Shown: positions 5,197 to 6,018 of the stretch, piece by piece | How positions within the stretch are numbered: position 1 is the stretch's first letter | Layout of the letters: each line of letters begins with the position of its first letter | The notes under the pieces: model-generated | The model's database searches: none | The model's input: only the letters and a program-made list of their open reading frames with translations | Told to the model about the DNA's origin: nothing | Position numbers and translations under genes: made by a program | Source: Actinomycetota bacterium | Lineage (GTDB): Bacteria; Actinomycetota; Actinomycetes; S36-B12 | NCBI GenBank assembly: GCA_947499275.1 | Contig: CANMNM010000095.1 | Location: forward strand, 1-6,018 | Length of the DNA: 6,018 nt | Direction: 5' to 3'

Positions 5197-5781
5197 ATGG
5201 CAATGGCAACCCCCGCCCCCCGCGTTTTAGCCGACTTCGCATCACGAACCGCGATCGCCCAAATTGCCCTCGTTGTGGGTGGCGCCGCACTCGTTGGTAT
5301 CGCGGCACAAATTGCTATCCCACTTCCGTTCACCCCCGTTCCCCTCACTCTTCAGACCTTCGCGGTGTTGCTGGTTGGAGCATCCCTTGGATCACTTCGC
5401 GGGGCTTTGTCCATGGTTGTCTACCTCCTCGCGGGAATGGTTGGAGTGCCCTGGTTCGCCGAGGGTAGTTCCGGCTACAGTCCAAGCTTTGGTTACATTA
5501 TTGGGTTTATCGTCGCAGCTTTTATCGTTGGACGTCTCGCCGAGCGTGGAGCAACAACGACTGCACTTCGCACCGCAGGCTTGATGGTCATTGGCAACCT
5601 GGCAATCTACGCGGTTGGTGTTACCTGGCTCAAGTTCGCAATTGATGCCGACTGGGCAACCGCAATGAGTCTTGGTGTTGTTCCGTTCCTGATTGGTGAT
5701 GCCGTCAAGATTGCACTGGCTGCAGGACTCCTTCCACTTGCGTGGAAGGGTCTTGAAAAAATGCAGTTGCGCAACAACTAA
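5197..5781 (+). CDS. bioY: biotin transporter substrate-binding subunit BioY
   Basis: Integral membrane S-component that captures biotin, alone or with an ECF energy-coupling module. The 194-residue product is of usual length. After a short N-terminal tail, about six hydrophobic segments can be seen (roughly 19-40, 52-65, 68-86, 98-113, 123-143, 158-181). The family signature IPLPFTPVPLTLQTFAVLL (41-59) and GASLGSLRGALSMVVYLLAGMVGVPWF (61-87), followed by GGSSG-like EGSSGYSPSFGYIIGF (89-104), is clear. No bioM/bioN (ecfA/ecfT) gene follows; the next gene is on the other strand, so it is either a solitary BioY or uses a shared module encoded elsewhere. It lies beyond the accD block and may supply biotin for the carboxylase. 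The upstream palindrome and long leader suggest its own regulation. The stop codon lies in an inverted repeat shared with the convergent gene. Confidence 0.93.
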   Translation: MAMATPAPRVLADFASRTAIAQIALVVGGAALVGIAAQIAIPLPFTPVPLTLQTFAVLLVGASLGSLRGALSMVVYLLAGMVGVPWFAEGSSGYSPSFGYIIGFIVAAFIVGRLAERGATTTALRTAGLMVIGNLAIYAVGVTWLKFAIDADWATAMSLGVVPFLIGDAVKIALAAGLLPLAWKGLEKMQLRNN

Positions 5782-5795
5782 TTGGCCAACAATTA
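5779..5795. terminator. small inverted repeat joining two convergent stop codons, possible weak bidirectional terminator
   Basis: TAATTG (5779-5784) and CAATTA (5790-5795) are exact reverse complements around GCCAA. The left arm starts with the bioY TAA and the right arm ends with the complement of the minus-strand stop. The stem is AT-rich and no long T-run follows, so terminator strength would be low. Confidence 0.35.
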
Positions 5796-6018
5796 ATTTA
5801 GCGCGGCGAGTACTTCATCAACCATTGCCGTGGTCGTTCCTGGGTGCAGGAAAACTAGACGACCCACTGTTTCACCACACCAGGTTGATGAAGTAACAAA
5901 CGCAACTTGTCGGGACAAAAGGTCTGTTGACCATTTGTCGTAGTCTTGAGCCCTCCAACCCGTGCGTCGGAAAAGCACAACGGAGAGATCCGGTTCGCGG
6001 ATAAGTTCAAAATTTGGG
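5793..6018 (-). CDS. C-terminal fragment of a group II PLP-dependent decarboxylase
   Basis: The 5' end lies beyond the window; 74 codons are visible, ending at TAA (5795-5793). The sequence PNFELIREPDLSVVLFRR, then GWRAQDYDKWSTDLL, AFVTSSTW, and GETVGRLVFLHPGTTTAMVDEVL is the typical small C-terminal domain of pyridoxal-dependent decarboxylases of the aromatic-amino-acid/glutamate decarboxylase family, with FRR and the R..F..P.TT motif. These enzymes remove CO2 from an amino acid; the PLP-binding lysine lies in the unseen part, so activity and substrate cannot be judged. It is convergent with bioY, 11 nt apart stop to stop, and has no obvious functional tie to the fatty-acid genes. In-frame GTG at 5978 is internal, not a start. 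Confidence 0.8.
   Translation of the reverse strand, partial: PNFELIREPDLSVVLFRRTGWRAQDYDKWSTDLLSRQVAFVTSSTWCGETVGRLVFLHPGTTTAMVDEVLAALN

Noticed and set aside
5018..5230. Small plus-strand open frame overlapping the bioY start
   Set aside because: No ribosome binding site, no recognisable product, and it runs into bioY in another frame.

Overview
The window looks like chromosomal DNA from an actinobacterium (Actinomycetota) of moderate GC content. The evidence is a fabH-acpP-fabF-accD run whose last gene is very close to mycobacterial AccD6 from recalled sequence (including the ending NIPL), a DUF3145 gene (a family known essentially from actinobacteria), and the codon use. The order resembles the mycobacterial FAS-II operon fabD-acpM-kasA-kasB-accD6, but with fabH in front and a single KAS II. 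Genus cannot be read from the sequence; a lower-GC member of the Micrococcales/Actinomycetales is a guess only. I see no mobile element, tRNA, rRNA or CRISPR array.

Layout. 1-208 (+): C-terminal 68 residues of a protein ending in a biotinyl/lipoyl-like domain. 245-1246 (+): fabH. 1298-1537 (+): acpP. 1677-2909 (+): fabF. 2911-4314 (+): accD6-like carboxyltransferase. 4346-4879 (-): DUF3145 protein, convergent with accD. 4880-5196: a 317-nt divergent regulatory region. 5197-5781 (+): bioY. 5793-6018 (-): C-terminal end of a group II PLP-dependent decarboxylase, convergent with bioY.

How the genes fit together. A biotin-dependent acyl-CoA carboxylase (AccD6-like beta subunit plus an alpha subunit not seen here) makes malonyl-CoA. 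Malonyl groups are loaded onto AcpP by FabD, also not in the window. FabH starts and FabF extends the chain. BioY, the biotin uptake component, lies just beyond the fatty-acid block and could feed the same biotin-dependent enzyme; that link is inference from proximity.

The most interesting points are: (1) the truncated upstream domain aligns without gaps to biotin carboxyl carrier and lipoyl domains but has Arg where the modified Lys should be; (2) the acpP cistron is bracketed by stem-loops, with an unusually long 139-nt gap before fabF that holds repeats and a 10-bp inverted repeat; (3) the bioY/DUF3145 divergent region carries several separate perfect inverted repeats that look like operators. 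This is mostly a core-metabolism region, and I do not see a convincing wholly new system in it.
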